Notes under the pieces: model-generated
Told to the model about the DNA's origin: nothing
Seen by the model: only the letters and a program-made list of their open reading frames with translations
Databases searched by the model: none
Shown here: positions 42,836 through 51,827 of the stretch, in pieces
Layout of the letters: the number at the start of each line of letters is the position of its first letter
Numbering within the stretch: position 1 is the stretch's first letter
Made by a program: the position numbers and the translations under genes
Source: Prosthecodimorpha hirschii
GTDB lineage: Bacteria > Pseudomonadota > Alphaproteobacteria > Rhizobiales > Ancalomicrobiaceae
DNA length: 64,000 bases
Direction: 5' to 3'
Assembly (NCBI RefSeq): GCF_001305515.1
Contig: NZ_LJYW01000001.1
Location: 916,307-980,306, forward strand

Positions 42836-42900
42836 GGCCGGCCTCATTGCGATCCCACGTCCGCGCGGCAGCCGGGCGTGGGATCGACGTGAGGCCGGTC
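42836..42900. terminator. Second long hairpin between convergent genes
   Basis: Arms at 42836-42859 and 42877-42900 pair over 24 nt with a few internal mismatches (GGCCGGCCTCA/TGAGGCCGGTC and CGATCCCACG/CGTGGGATCG). It sits between convergent genes and could end transcription from either side. Confidence 0.6.
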
Positions 42901-42940
42901 GAATGACGTTACGTCCGGGCGCACGGAAAGGCCGAATCGT

Positions 42941-43681
42941 TTAGGCGGCCGCGATCTGGTCGACCAGAAATTCGGAATAGTAGTTGAGCAGCGCGTCGGC
43001 GAATTCGCGGTCGGTCACGCGCCGGCGCTGGCGCGTGAACGGCAGCGCGGCTTCCATCTCGGCCGCCGACGAATAGCGGGCATAGTCCTGGTCGACGATG
43101 ACGTGAAATTCGGCCGGCTGGCCGAGCGCGAAGACATAGCCGTCCTCGATCTGGAACACCGTGCCGGCCGCGACCTGCGCGACGGCCTCCTCGACCGAGG
43201 CGAGCGGGGTCTCGGCGCAGATCTTCATCACGATCAGGGGCAGCATGCCGCGGTCGTTGACCGCCAGATAGTCGCGCGCGAGCCGGTCCAATGCCGTCTG
43301 GCCATAGGGGCGCACCTGCTCGTAGGCCTCCTGCACGTCCGGGTCATATTCGAGCAGGACCGCCCATTTCCGCCGGTCATAGTCGGCCGGATCGGTCGCC
43401 GCCGGCAAAGGATTGCGCGCGGCCGCACCCGACAATTCGACGAATTCCTCACGGAAAAGGACGTAGACGGCCCAGGCCGCCGTCACCACCCAGACGACCA
43501 CGATGGCAACGATGCCACCGAACAGCGAGCCGACACTCAGGGCAAGGCAAACAACACCGCTGACAATCTTGCCGCGCAGCATCAAAGCCAGCCACGGCAA
43601 AACAATTGCCAGTACTATCATTGCGCCGACCCCACCTATGTATGGCGGGTTATAAAAATAACGAAAATTTAAGTCAATCAA
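42941..43681 (-). CDS. Membrane-anchored protein of unknown function
   Basis: This protein has 246 residues. Hydrophobic segments lie at about residues 17-36 and 41-76 (the latter probably two spans), followed by a soluble domain of about 170 residues, acidic and rich in aromatic residues (KWAVLLEYDPDVQEAYEQV, FHVIVDQDYARYSSAAEMEA). I recognise no family. It stands alone with an AT-rich upstream region (43682-43760), unusual for the window. Confidence 0.75.
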   Translation of the reverse strand: MIDLNFRYFYNPPYIGGVGAMIVLAIVLPWLALMLRGKIVSGVVCLALSVGSLFGGIVAIVVVWVVTAAWAVYVLFREEFVELSGAAARNPLPAATDPADYDRRKWAVLLEYDPDVQEAYEQVRPYGQTALDRLARDYLAVNDRGMLPLIVMKICAETPLASVEEAVAQVAAGTVFQIEDGYVFALGQPAEFHVIVDQDYARYSSAAEMEAALPFTRQRRRVTDREFADALLNYYSEFLVDQIAAA

Positions 43682-43847
43682 GAAGGGCCGCGTTAAGGAT
43701 TTCGTAATTTCAGGTTTCCATAATTATCTGATATTATAGTTTATTTCCATATTGTATTTCGGATAACGACCAGCGCTCGTCCGCGCCCCTGCCCGGAATC
43801 TTCGGCCATGGTCGGAAGCGCCTCGGAACCGCCGGCGCGAAGCCGCA

Positions 43848-44549
43848 TCAGCCCTCCTCCGTGTCGGCCAGACGGTAGCCGACCCCCGGCTCGGTCAGGA
43901 TCAGCGTCGGCATTGCCGGATCGGCTTCCAGCTTCGCGCGAAGCTGCCCGACGAAGACCCTGAGATATTGGGTATCCTCGGCGTGGCCCGGACCCCAGAC
44001 CTTGGTCAGGATGGTCCGGTGCGGCAGGACGCGGCCGGCATGGGCGGCGAGCAGGGCCAGAAGGTCGAATTCCTTCGGGGTCAGCTTCACCGGCTCCCCG
44101 GCGAGGGTCACGCGATGCGCCGGCCCGTCGATCACCAAGGCGCCGACCCGCAGGACCTCCGGCGCCGCCGCATCGCGCCGCCGCCCGCGCAGGGCGGCGC
44201 GCACGCGCGCCAGCAGTTCGCCGATGCCGAAGGGCTTCGCGACATAGTCGTCGGCCCCGAGATCCAGCGCCGCGATCTTCTCGGCCTCGATGTCGCGCGC
44301 CGAAAGCACGATCACCGGCACGTCCGAGCGCCGGCGCAGATCCGCGATCAGCACCTTGCCGTCGCGATCGGGCAGCCCGAGATCGAGCACGATCAGGTCC
44401 GGGTCGATGGCCGCCGCCAGCTTCTCGGCCTCCGCGACGCTGCCGGCCTCGTCGACCCTGTAGCCGGCCGCGGTCAGGCCGAGCCGCAGGAAGCGGCGGA
44501 TCTGCGGCTCGTCGTCGACGACCAGGATGCGGGCGGTCGGCGTGGTCAT
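43848..44549 (-). CDS. kdpE: KdpE-type response regulator
   Basis: This OmpR-family regulator has 233 residues. The receiver domain has ILVVDDEPQIRR, the phosphoacceptor aspartate in LIVLDLGLPDRDG, and conserved VLSARD and DDYVAKPF. The winged-helix DNA-binding domain has LTPKEFDLLALLAAH and TQYLRVFVGQLRAKLE, closely matching KdpE. It overlaps the sensor kinase gene by 4 bp. No kdpFABC genes are present in the window; the neighbouring K+ gene is kup. Confidence 0.88.
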   Translation of the reverse strand: MTTPTARILVVDDEPQIRRFLRLGLTAAGYRVDEAGSVAEAEKLAAAIDPDLIVLDLGLPDRDGKVLIADLRRRSDVPVIVLSARDIEAEKIAALDLGADDYVAKPFGIGELLARVRAALRGRRRDAAAPEVLRVGALVIDGPAHRVTLAGEPVKLTPKEFDLLALLAAHAGRVLPHRTILTKVWGPGHAEDTQYLRVFVGQLRAKLEADPAMPTLILTEPGVGYRLADTEEG

Positions 44550-46039
44550 GGTGCGGCTCCTTCCACCGGCAGCGTCACGCTCAGGCGCGCCCCGCCCCCC
44601 GGGGCCTCGCCGGCGACGATGGTTCCGCCCAGCGCGGTGACGATGCCCCGGCAGACGGCGAGGCCGAGCCCGGTGCCGGACCCCGCGGTGCCGGGCGACA
44701 CGCGGAACGGCTCGAAGACCCGCTCCCGGTCCGCCGCCGGGATGCCCGGCCCCCGGTCGGCGACCGCCATCTCGACGCCCTCAGGCCGGGCTGCGAGTTC
44801 GACGGCGATCGGCGCCGCCGGCGGCGAGAATTTGACGGCATTCTCGATCAGGTTGAACAGCACCTGTTCCAGCAGGGCCGGATCCGCGGCGACGAGCGGG
44901 ACGCCGGACGGCGGCAGGATCAGGCGGAAGTCCCCGCCGGGGAAGCTGCGCCGGGCGCGATGCACCACGCTGGCCGCGAGATCGGCGAGATCGACCGGCT
45001 CGCGGCGCGGCTCCAGTCCCGCCTCGATGCGGGTCATGTCGAGCAGGTTGGCGACGAAGCGGGCGAGCCGTCGCGTCTCCGCCTCGATCGCCTCCAGGAG
45101 CTCGTCGCGCGCCGGCGGCGGCATGCGATCGCCGAGTTCGCGCAGCGACGTGACCGCGCCGAGGATCGAGGCGAGCGGGGTGCGCAAGTCGTGCGAGATC
45201 GAGGAGACCAGCGCCGCCCGGAAGCGCTCGCGCTCCGCGGTCGCCCGCGCCTCGGCGGCGGCGGCCTCCGAATGCAGGCGGTCGAGCGTGCCCGCCGCCT
45301 GGGCGAGCACGGCCGCGGCGACGCGGGAGCCCTCCTCGGCCAGGGGCCGTCCGGCCGGACCGGCGAAACCGACCGCCAGGCGCTCCGATCCGGTCTCGAA
45401 GGGGCGGAATTCGAAGCGCGCGCCGGGCCAGCCGGCGGCCGGACGGGGTGCCTCGGCGCCGAGCCGGATGACGCGTTCGGCGGCGGCCTCGTCCTCCGGA
45501 TCCGGCCGGATCGCCGCCGGAACCGACGCGACCGTCGTCAGCCCCTGCCCGCGCCGGGCCAGCACCAGGGCGGAGCCTTCCAGCGAGCCGGCAAGCGTAT
45601 CGGCCATGGCCGCCATCACGTCGTCCGGTCCGCCGGCCCGGCCGAGCCGGTTCGAGAAGGCGGCGAGCGCCTCCAGGACCGCCGCCCGCCGTCGCGCCGC
45701 CTCGGCCTCCTCCTTCAACCGCCCGGCCAGGCTGCCGGTCAGGAGGCCGGCGAAGAGCAGCAGCGCCAGGGCCAGCATGTCGCGACCCTCGGCCACCACG
45801 AGGGTGAAGCGCGGCTCGACGAACACGAAATTGAAGGCCAGGAAGCCGAGGATGGCGGCGAACAGCCCCGCCATCACGCCGGACAGGACCGCGGCGACCA
45901 GGACCGCGACCGTGAACAGCAGCAGCAGCGTCGCCTCGGGCAGCACCGTCCGCAGCGCCAGTCCGGCCAACACGGCGCCGGCGACCGCCGCGAGCGCGAT
46001 CGGCGCGGTTCCGTCAATCGGGCGCAGTCGTCCGGCCAT
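44546..46039 (-). CDS. Shortened KdpD-like sensor histidine kinase
   Basis: This kinase has 497 residues against about 890 for full KdpD. It starts directly with the DUF4118 four-helix membrane domain (about residues 12-105, with FVFVEPRFTLVVAE), followed by a GAF-like segment, the HisKA box SSISHDLRTPLASILGAV, and a HATPase domain with LIENAVKFSP, ADRGPGIP and GTGLGLAVC. The cytoplasmic N-terminal KdpD/USP domains that sense K+ and nucleotides are absent and not encoded nearby. It is paired with KdpE and lies opposite kup. Confidence 0.88.
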   Translation of the reverse strand: MAGRLRPIDGTAPIALAAVAGAVLAGLALRTVLPEATLLLLFTVAVLVAAVLSGVMAGLFAAILGFLAFNFVFVEPRFTLVVAEGRDMLALALLLFAGLLTGSLAGRLKEEAEAARRRAAVLEALAAFSNRLGRAGGPDDVMAAMADTLAGSLEGSALVLARRGQGLTTVASVPAAIRPDPEDEAAAERVIRLGAEAPRPAAGWPGARFEFRPFETGSERLAVGFAGPAGRPLAEEGSRVAAAVLAQAAGTLDRLHSEAAAAEARATAERERFRAALVSSISHDLRTPLASILGAVTSLRELGDRMPPPARDELLEAIEAETRRLARFVANLLDMTRIEAGLEPRREPVDLADLAASVVHRARRSFPGGDFRLILPPSGVPLVAADPALLEQVLFNLIENAVKFSPPAAPIAVELAARPEGVEMAVADRGPGIPAADRERVFEPFRVSPGTAGSGTGLGLAVCRGIVTALGGTIVAGEAPGGGARLSVTLPVEGAAP

Positions 46040-46068
46040 GACGCTCCTGAGGGTTCGTCCCTCTCCGT

Positions 46069-46250
46069 CTAGCAGGTTGCGGAAAAACGCGTCGAAACGC
46101 GATCATACGCTTGCCGTTTCAACTCTGTCATCCCCGGGCTTGTCCCGGGGATCCAGACTTTCCAAGGGCTTGGCCATCGCACTGGATCCCCGGGACAAGC
46201 CCGGGGATGACAGAATGGCGGGTACGGAGCGATTTTCAGCAGCCTGCTAG
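46069..46250. mobile_element. Palindromic miniature element, copy 2 (intact ends)
   Basis: This 182 bp element has imperfect terminal inverted repeats: CTAGCAGGTTGC...GAAAA on the left, and on the right GCAGCCTGCTAG preceded by TTTTC. A TA dinucleotide lies inside each CTAG end, as in elements moved by Tc1/IS630-type transposases. The centre is a perfect 32-nt inverted repeat (46125-46156 with 46182-46213) around CCCCGGGCTTGTCCCGGGG. It carries no coding capacity. It lies between the KdpD-like gene and kup. Confidence 0.82.
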
Positions 46251-46425
46251 AGATTTTCCGGGTCGAGCGGAAGCCGCAACGCCCCGCAACGCCGCGCCGC
46301 GCCGGCGCAGGGCGCATGCCGACGGTCGTCCGGCCGTGCGCCCGACCACGGATCGAGGGGCGGCCGGAGAGCCGGCTTGGGCCGGTCGACGGCGGTTCAG
46401 GCGCCCGGGCCGTCATCTTTACGGG

Positions 46426-46467
46426 TTCCTTATGCCCGGAGACCCGAACCCGCATCGCTTCCTTATG
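46426..46467 (+). promoter_or_regulatory. Direct repeat TTCCTTATG upstream of kup
   Basis: TTCCTTATG-CCCGG (from 46426) and TTCCTTATGGCCCGG (from 46459) recur with a 33 bp period, about three helical turns, ending about 45 bp before the kup ATG. They could be activator sites, possibly for the neighbouring KdpE-like regulator; this is speculative. Confidence 0.35.
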
Positions 46468-46514
46468 GCCCGGGGCGCATCTCCGGGGGGATCATCGATC
46501 CAGGACCGCATCCC

Positions 46515-48449
46515 ATGTCGACCACCGAAAGCACTGAGTCCCAGCCGGCAACCGTGCCGGCGCCCGACGCACCGGCGGATCCGGGCCATGCCCATCCGGG
46601 CTTCTTCGCCCTGATGCTGGGTTCGATCGGCGTCGTCTATGGCGACATCGGCACCAGCCCGCTCTATGCCCTGCGCGAGGCGGTCGTCGCCGGCACCGGC
46701 GGCGGTGCGCCGGTGCGCGACACTGTGCTCGGCATCCTGTCGCTGATCATCTGGGCGCTGACCGTGGTGGTGACGCTGAAATATGTCGTCATCCTGCTCC
46801 GGGCCGACAATGACGGCGAAGGCGGCACGCTCTCGCTGCTGGCGCTGGCCCAGCGCGCCATGGGGCAGCCGAGCCGGCTGGTGCTGGCCTGCGGCATCGT
46901 CGGTGCCGGGCTCTTCTTCGGCGACGCGCTGATCACCCCGGCCATTTCGGTCCTCTCCGCCGTGGAGGGGCTGAAGCTGGTCACCGCGACCCTCGACCCC
47001 TACGTCCTGCCGCTGACCATCGCGATCATCATCGCCCTGTTCCTGATCCAGAGCCGCGGCACGGCGGCGGTGGCCGGCTGGTTCGGGCCGATCACGCTGG
47101 TCTGGTTCCTGCTGCTCGCCGTCGGCGGCGCGCAGCACATCGCCGACGATCCCGGCATCCTGGCCGCCTTCGATCCGCGCCGCGCGGTGACCTATCTGAT
47201 CCATGGCGGCACGACCGGCTTCTACGTGCTCGGCGCGGTCTTCCTGGCGGTGACCGGCGCGGAGGCGCTCTATGCCGATCTCGGCCATTTCGGCCGCCGG
47301 CCGATCCAGACCGCCTGGATCGTGGTCGCCTTCCCGTGCCTGGCGCTCAACTATCTCGGCCAGGGCGCGCTGATCCTGGCGGAGCCCGATGCCCTCGAGA
47401 ACCCGTTCTTCCGGCTCTATCCCGACTGGGCGCTGATCCCGGTCGTGATCCTGGCGACCGCGGCGACCATCATCGCCTCGCAGGCGGTGATCACCGGCGC
47501 CTTCTCGCTGACCCGGCAGGCGATCCAGCTGAAGCTGCTGCCGCGCATGGAGGTGCTGCACACGTCCGAGTCCCATGCCGGGCAGATCTACCTGCCGCAG
47601 GTCAATGCCTTCCTGCTGGTCGGCGTGATCGTGCTCTGCCTGCTGTTCGGCTCGTCGAGCCGGCTCGCCACCGCCTACGGCATCGCCGTCACCGGCACCA
47701 TGGTGGTGACCGCCACGCTCGCCATCGTGGTCGCCTGGAAGCATTGGCGCTGGCCGCTCGCCGCCGCCGTCCTGCTGATGGCGCCGTTCCTGGTCATCGA
47801 CTTCATCTTCATGGCCGCCAACATGCTCAAGGTGGTCGAGGGCGGCTACGTCTCGCTGACCGTGGCGGCGATCATGTTCGCCATCATGGCCACCTGGGTG
47901 CGCGGCACCGACATCATCGCCGCCAAGGCGCGGCGCGACGACGTGCCGCTCGACCTGCTGCTCGGCCAGCTCGACCGCAAGACGACCATGCCGATCGTGC
48001 CGGGCACCGCCGTGTTCCTGACCGCCGAGCGCGACCTCGCCCCGGTCTCGCTCCTGCACAGCCTGAAGCACTACAAGGCGCTGCACGAGAAGAACGTCAT
48101 CCTGACCATCGCGGTCGCCGGCAAGCCGCGCGTGCCGGAAGCCGAGCGGGTCCGGCTGGAGCCGCTGGTCGGCCGCTTCAGCCGCGTCACGATGACCTTC
48201 GGCTACATGGAAGAGCCGAACGTGCCCGCCGCGCTGGCGCTCTGCCGCAAGGCGGGCTGGAAGCCGGACATCATGTCGACCTCCTTCTTCCTGTCGCGCC
48301 GCTCGATCCGGCCGGCCGCGCGCAGCGAGATGCCGCGCTGGCAGGACCATCTCTTCATCCTGCTCGCCCGCAACGCCGCCAACGCGACCGACTATTTCCG
48401 CATCCCGACCGGCCGCGTCGTCGAGATCGGCACGCAGGTCCTGATCTGA
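46515..48449 (+). CDS. kup: Low-affinity potassium transporter Kup
   Basis: This inner-membrane K+ symporter has 644 residues. It has the family start [20 protein letters not shown] and about 12 hydrophobic segments, then a cytoplasmic C-terminal domain ([31 protein letters not shown]). The start is ATG 46515 ([10 protein letters not shown]). It is divergent from the KdpE/KdpD-like pair with a miniature element between them, which suggests that this two-component system controls K+ uptake through Kup. Confidence 0.95.
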   Translation: MSTTESTESQPATVPAPDAPADPGHAHPGFFALMLGSIGVVYGDIGTSPLYALREAVVAGTGGGAPVRDTVLGILSLIIWALTVVVTLKYVVILLRADNDGEGGTLSLLALAQRAMGQPSRLVLACGIVGAGLFFGDALITPAISVLSAVEGLKLVTATLDPYVLPLTIAIIIALFLIQSRGTAAVAGWFGPITLVWFLLLAVGGAQHIADDPGILAAFDPRRAVTYLIHGGTTGFYVLGAVFLAVTGAEALYADLGHFGRRPIQTAWIVVAFPCLALNYLGQGALILAEPDALENPFFRLYPDWALIPVVILATAATIIASQAVITGAFSLTRQAIQLKLLPRMEVLHTSESHAGQIYLPQVNAFLLVGVIVLCLLFGSSSRLATAYGIAVTGTMVVTATLAIVVAWKHWRWPLAAAVLLMAPFLVIDFIFMAANMLKVVEGGYVSLTVAAIMFAIMATWVRGTDIIAAKARRDDVPLDLLLGQLDRKTTMPIVPGTAVFLTAERDLAPVSLLHSLKHYKALHEKNVILTIAVAGKPRVPEAERVRLEPLVGRFSRVTMTFGYMEEPNVPAALALCRKAGWKPDIMSTSFFLSRRSIRPAARSEMPRWQDHLFILLARNAANATDYFRIPTGRVVEIGTQVLI

Positions 48450-48501
48450 CGGCCTGCGCCCGCGCGGCGGGAGACCGCGCGGGCGCCCGACACCATCGCT
48501 C

Positions 48502-50301
48502 TCAGCCCTTGTGGTAGCTCGGCTGCAGCCCGTAGACCGGCGTCGGGATGCCCTCCATCCGGGCCTTCAGCTGCAGCGACAGGAACTGCGAATAGTGGCG
48601 CGACTGGTGCAGGTTGCCGCCATGGAACCACAGCGCCTCCTGCTGGGTCGGCTTCCACATGTTGCGCTGCTCGCCCTCCCACGGGCCCGGATCCTTCGGC
48701 GTGTCGGAGCCGAGGCCCCAGCACTTGCCGACCTTGTCGGCGGTCGCCTGGTCGACGAGATCGGCGACCCACCCGTTCATCGAGCCGTAGCCGGTCGCGT
48801 AGACGATCACGTCGGCCGGGATCTCGGTGCCGTTGTCGAGCTTGACGCCGGTCTCGGTGATCTCCTCGACCTGGCCGCCGACCAGCTTGATCTTGCCGTC
48901 GATGATCAGCTGCGAGGCGCCGATGTCGATATAGTAGCCCGAGCCGCGGCGCAGGTATTTCATGAACAGGCCGGAGCCGTCCGCGCCCCAGTCGAGCTTG
49001 AAGCCCGCCTTTTCGAGGCCGGCATAGAAGTCCTTGTCCAGTTCCTTGATCTTGTCATAGACGGGAATCTGGAAGGTATGCAGGATCCGGTAGGGCAGCG
49101 AGGCGAAGATCAGATCCGCCTTGGCGGTGGTCATGCCGGACTTGACCGCCCGTTCCGAATAGAGATCGCCGAGGCCGATCTCCATCAGCGGGTCGGACCG
49201 CACGATATGGGTCGAGGACCGCTGCACCATGGTCACGTCGACGCCGTTCTCGTAGAGCGCGGCGCAGATGTCGTGGGCCGAATTGTTCGAGCCGATGACG
49301 ACGACCTTCTTGCCCTTGTAGCCGTCCGGGCCGGGATGCTGCGAGGAATGGTGCTGCTCGCCCTTGAAGCGCTCCATGCCCTTGAACTTCGGCACGTTGG
49401 CCTTGCCGGACATGCCGGTGGCGAAGACCAGCTGCTTCGGGCGCAGCACGATCTCCTGCCCACCGCGCTCGACCACGACGGTCCATTCCTTCTTCGCCTC
49501 GTCGTAGCTGGCATGCTTGGCCGTGGTGCTGGACCAGTAGTTCAGCTCCATGACCTTCGTATAGAATTCCAGCCAGTCGCCGATCTTGTCCTTGGGCGCG
49601 AAGACCGGCCAGTTCTTCGGGAAGTCGATATAGGGCAGATGGTCGTACCAGACCGGATCGTGCAGGCAGAGCGACTTGTAGCGCTTGCGCCAGCTGTCGC
49701 CGGGCCGCTCGTTCTTCTCGACGATGATGGTCGGCACGTTGAGCTGGCGCAGCCGGGCGCCGAGCGCGATGCCGCCCTGGCCGCCGCCGAGGATGACCAC
49801 ATAGGGCTGCGTCTCGAAGCCGAGCGTGCGGGCCTCCTCCTCGCGCTCCTCCTTCCAGGACTTGGCGCCCGGATTGATGCCGTGCTTGGCGCCGAGCGGG
49901 CGGGTGAAGCCGGCCTTCTCCTCGTAGCCCTTCAGTTCGACCATGGTGGTCAGCAGCGTCCAGATCTGGCCGTCGCGCAGGCGGATCAGGCCGTAGCCGC
50001 GCGCCACCTCGGTCTCGAAGGAGATCCAGGCCTCCAGGATGCCGCCGGCCTCGCTCGCCTCGGTGTCCTCGGCGACGCGCCAGCCGCGCGGGCGGGTGGT
50101 GGCGAGCGTCTGGGCGAGCAGGTCGCGCACCTGATCGCGGCCCTCGACGGTCTTGATGTTCCAGGTGAAGGCGACGAGGTCGCGCCAGTAGCATTCGGTG
50201 CCGAACAGGTCGACGGCGGCATCGATGTCGCCGGCCTGCAGCGCGGCGTCGAGGCGACCGAGAAAGGCGTCGACGCGGGCGCGTGGAGTGGTGTCGAGCA
50301 T
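48502..50301 (-). CDS. NTF2-like domain fused to a flavin-containing monooxygenase
   Basis: This protein has 599 residues. Residues 1-130 resemble a SnoaL/NTF2-like fold (RVDAFLGRLDAALQAGDIDA, YWRDLVAFTWNIKTVEGRD). From about residue 165 it is a class B flavin monooxygenase: FAD motif VVILGGGQGGIALGARLR, the FMO-type sequence FKGEQHHSSQHPG, NADPH motif VVVIGSNNSAHDICAAL and a late YATGYGSM. It should hydroxylate or N-/S-oxidise, or Baeyer-Villiger-oxidise, a soluble substrate. It is a single gene, and this fusion is seen in other proteobacteria. Confidence 0.9.
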   Translation of the reverse strand: MLDTTPRARVDAFLGRLDAALQAGDIDAAVDLFGTECYWRDLVAFTWNIKTVEGRDQVRDLLAQTLATTRPRGWRVAEDTEASEAGGILEAWISFETEVARGYGLIRLRDGQIWTLLTTMVELKGYEEKAGFTRPLGAKHGINPGAKSWKEEREEEARTLGFETQPYVVILGGGQGGIALGARLRQLNVPTIIVEKNERPGDSWRKRYKSLCLHDPVWYDHLPYIDFPKNWPVFAPKDKIGDWLEFYTKVMELNYWSSTTAKHASYDEAKKEWTVVVERGGQEIVLRPKQLVFATGMSGKANVPKFKGMERFKGEQHHSSQHPGPDGYKGKKVVVIGSNNSAHDICAALYENGVDVTMVQRSSTHIVRSDPLMEIGLGDLYSERAVKSGMTTAKADLIFASLPYRILHTFQIPVYDKIKELDKDFYAGLEKAGFKLDWGADGSGLFMKYLRRGSGYYIDIGASQLIIDGKIKLVGGQVEEITETGVKLDNGTEIPADVIVYATGYGSMNGWVADLVDQATADKVGKCWGLGSDTPKDPGPWEGEQRNMWKPTQQEALWFHGGNLHQSRHYSQFLSLQLKARMEGIPTPVYGLQPSYHKG

Positions 50302-50636
50302 TCAGTTTCCTCCTGGATGGACCATTCGGCGCGGGTTCGTCACCGTCCCGCGCTCGGCCCCATCCTGGGCAATCGCCGTGCCAGTCCCGGCCCGGCCCGC
50401 CGCCCTTGAACGGACAGGCAATTGCGCGCCGCCCGAACCGCGGCGAGCCTGCCCGGACCGTGGCGGACGCCACAGCTGCGGCGCCGCACCTGTGGCGGCC
50501 CGCCACAGGCTCACGGAGCGTCACGGCCGAGCATCGGGCGCCGGCCCGCGGCCGGCTGCTGGCCACCGTGGCACGGCCACCGGCGACCGGGTCCCGGCCA
50601 TCGGCGATCGGGTCCCGGCCGCCGCCCGCGCCGCCG
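50302..50636. other. Intergenic region with clustered GTGGC dyads
   Basis: These 335 bp hold no gene. Around 50460-50510 there is a set of inverted words, including a perfect 9-bp dyad CCTGTGGCG/CGCCACAGG (50489-50497 and 50501-50509, 3-nt spacer) and GTGGC/GCCAC just before it. It lies about 160-200 bp upstream of the monooxygenase start and could be an operator or a hairpin. Confidence 0.4.
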
Positions 50637-51560
50637 TCAGGCGCGCGGGATCGGTTCCAGCGCTATCGTCATCGAGACCGTCCAGGACGCCCCCGGCGCC
50701 AGGATGCGCAGCGGCGTCACGGCGCGCGCGGCGGCTTCGCTCGGCGCGCCGATGGCGTGGGTCTGTGGTTCGAGACAGACGAATTCGGCATCCGGCGGCG
50801 CCCAGAGCAGCGGCGCCGCGAGGTCCGCATCGGCGGCAATCCGGATCGCGAAGCCGCGGGCCGGGTAGTCGAGGCGTGCCGTACCGTCCCAGCCGGTATA
50901 GCTCGCCACCACCTCCTGCCCGCGATGGACGTGGGCACCGGCCGCGAAATCGAGCTCCGCCGGGACCGGACCGTGCCCGATGGCGCGATAGCCGGGTCCG
51001 AGGCGCAGGGCGCCGCCGGCCCGCATCGTCAGGCGGGTATCGGGATCGCACGGGAACCAGGGATGCAGGCCGAGCCCGAAGGGCAGCGGCTGGGTCGCCG
51101 TGTTGACGACCGTGAGATCGACCCGCAATCCGGCCTCCGACAGCGCGAAGCGCTCCCGTGCGACATACCGGTAGGGATCGGGGTGGTCGGGATCGGGGTG
51201 GTCAGTATCGGGGCTGGCATCGCGCCGATGCTCCAGGACGACATGGTCGGTCCCGGCCGCGACGACCGCCCAGTCGGCCTGCCAGCCGAAGCCGTGGATC
51301 GCCGCGCCGCCGCCGGGATCGTTGAGCGCCACCCGGAAGGCGATGCCGTCCGCCTCGACGCGGCCGCCGAAGGCCCGGTTGGCGAAGGGCACCAGCGGCC
51401 AGAGGCCGAACAGGTTCGGGCTTGCGGTCGACGGCGCGACGCCGGCCGGCGCATGCAGCAGGTCGACCGCGCCGCCGCCCTGCGCGGCCGTCAGCCGGTG
51501 CAGCAGACCGCCGGCCGCCGGGCGGATCTCCGCCGCATAGCCGCCCGCCCGGATGTGCAT
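50637..51560 (-). CDS. Aldose 1-epimerase family protein
   Basis: This galactose mutarotase-like beta-sandwich protein has 307 residues. It has the family features LFGLWPLVPFANRAFGGRV, AAIHGFGWQADW with the first catalytic-type histidine, GLGLHPWFPCD with the second, and a late glutamate in EFVCLEPQTHA. The start is ATG 51560, with GGGAGG close upstream. It interconverts sugar anomers; the exact sugar is unknown. It stands alone on the minus strand. Confidence 0.9.
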   Translation of the reverse strand: MHIRAGGYAAEIRPAAGGLLHRLTAAQGGGAVDLLHAPAGVAPSTASPNLFGLWPLVPFANRAFGGRVEADGIAFRVALNDPGGGAAIHGFGWQADWAVVAAGTDHVVLEHRRDASPDTDHPDPDHPDPYRYVARERFALSEAGLRVDLTVVNTATQPLPFGLGLHPWFPCDPDTRLTMRAGGALRLGPGYRAIGHGPVPAELDFAAGAHVHRGQEVVASYTGWDGTARLDYPARGFAIRIAADADLAAPLLWAPPDAEFVCLEPQTHAIGAPSEAAARAVTPLRILAPGASWTVSMTIALEPIPRA

Positions 51561-51748
51561 GTCCGCCTCCCCGCCTCGTTTCGGCCCGACCGGCATGGAG
51601 GGCTCCATCCGTCCGGGCCCTGTTCCGGATTCCGCCCGCGCCCCGCGGCGAACCGTCCCGGCCCCCCGCCCCGCACCCTCGCCCCGGCGCCCCCGGTCCT
51701 GCCCCAGGCCGGCCGTTCGGGCAAGCCGCCTTGCGACCGGGCCGGCCG

Positions 51749-51762
51749 TTGATCGGGATCAA
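51749..51762. promoter_or_regulatory. FNR/FixK-type box upstream of the CBS-BON gene
   Basis: TTGATCGGGATCAA is a perfect match to the alphaproteobacterial FNR/FixK consensus TTGATCnnGATCAA. It lies 66 bp before the ATG of the CBS-BON gene, where an activator site would act on a promoter. Oxygen-limited induction of the downstream genes is inferred. Confidence 0.65.
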
Positions 51763-51827
51763 CGCCGAAAGCGCCCAGTCTGTCAGATTCCGGTCACTCC
51801 GGCGGGGGCGCCGGAGACGGACGGAGG

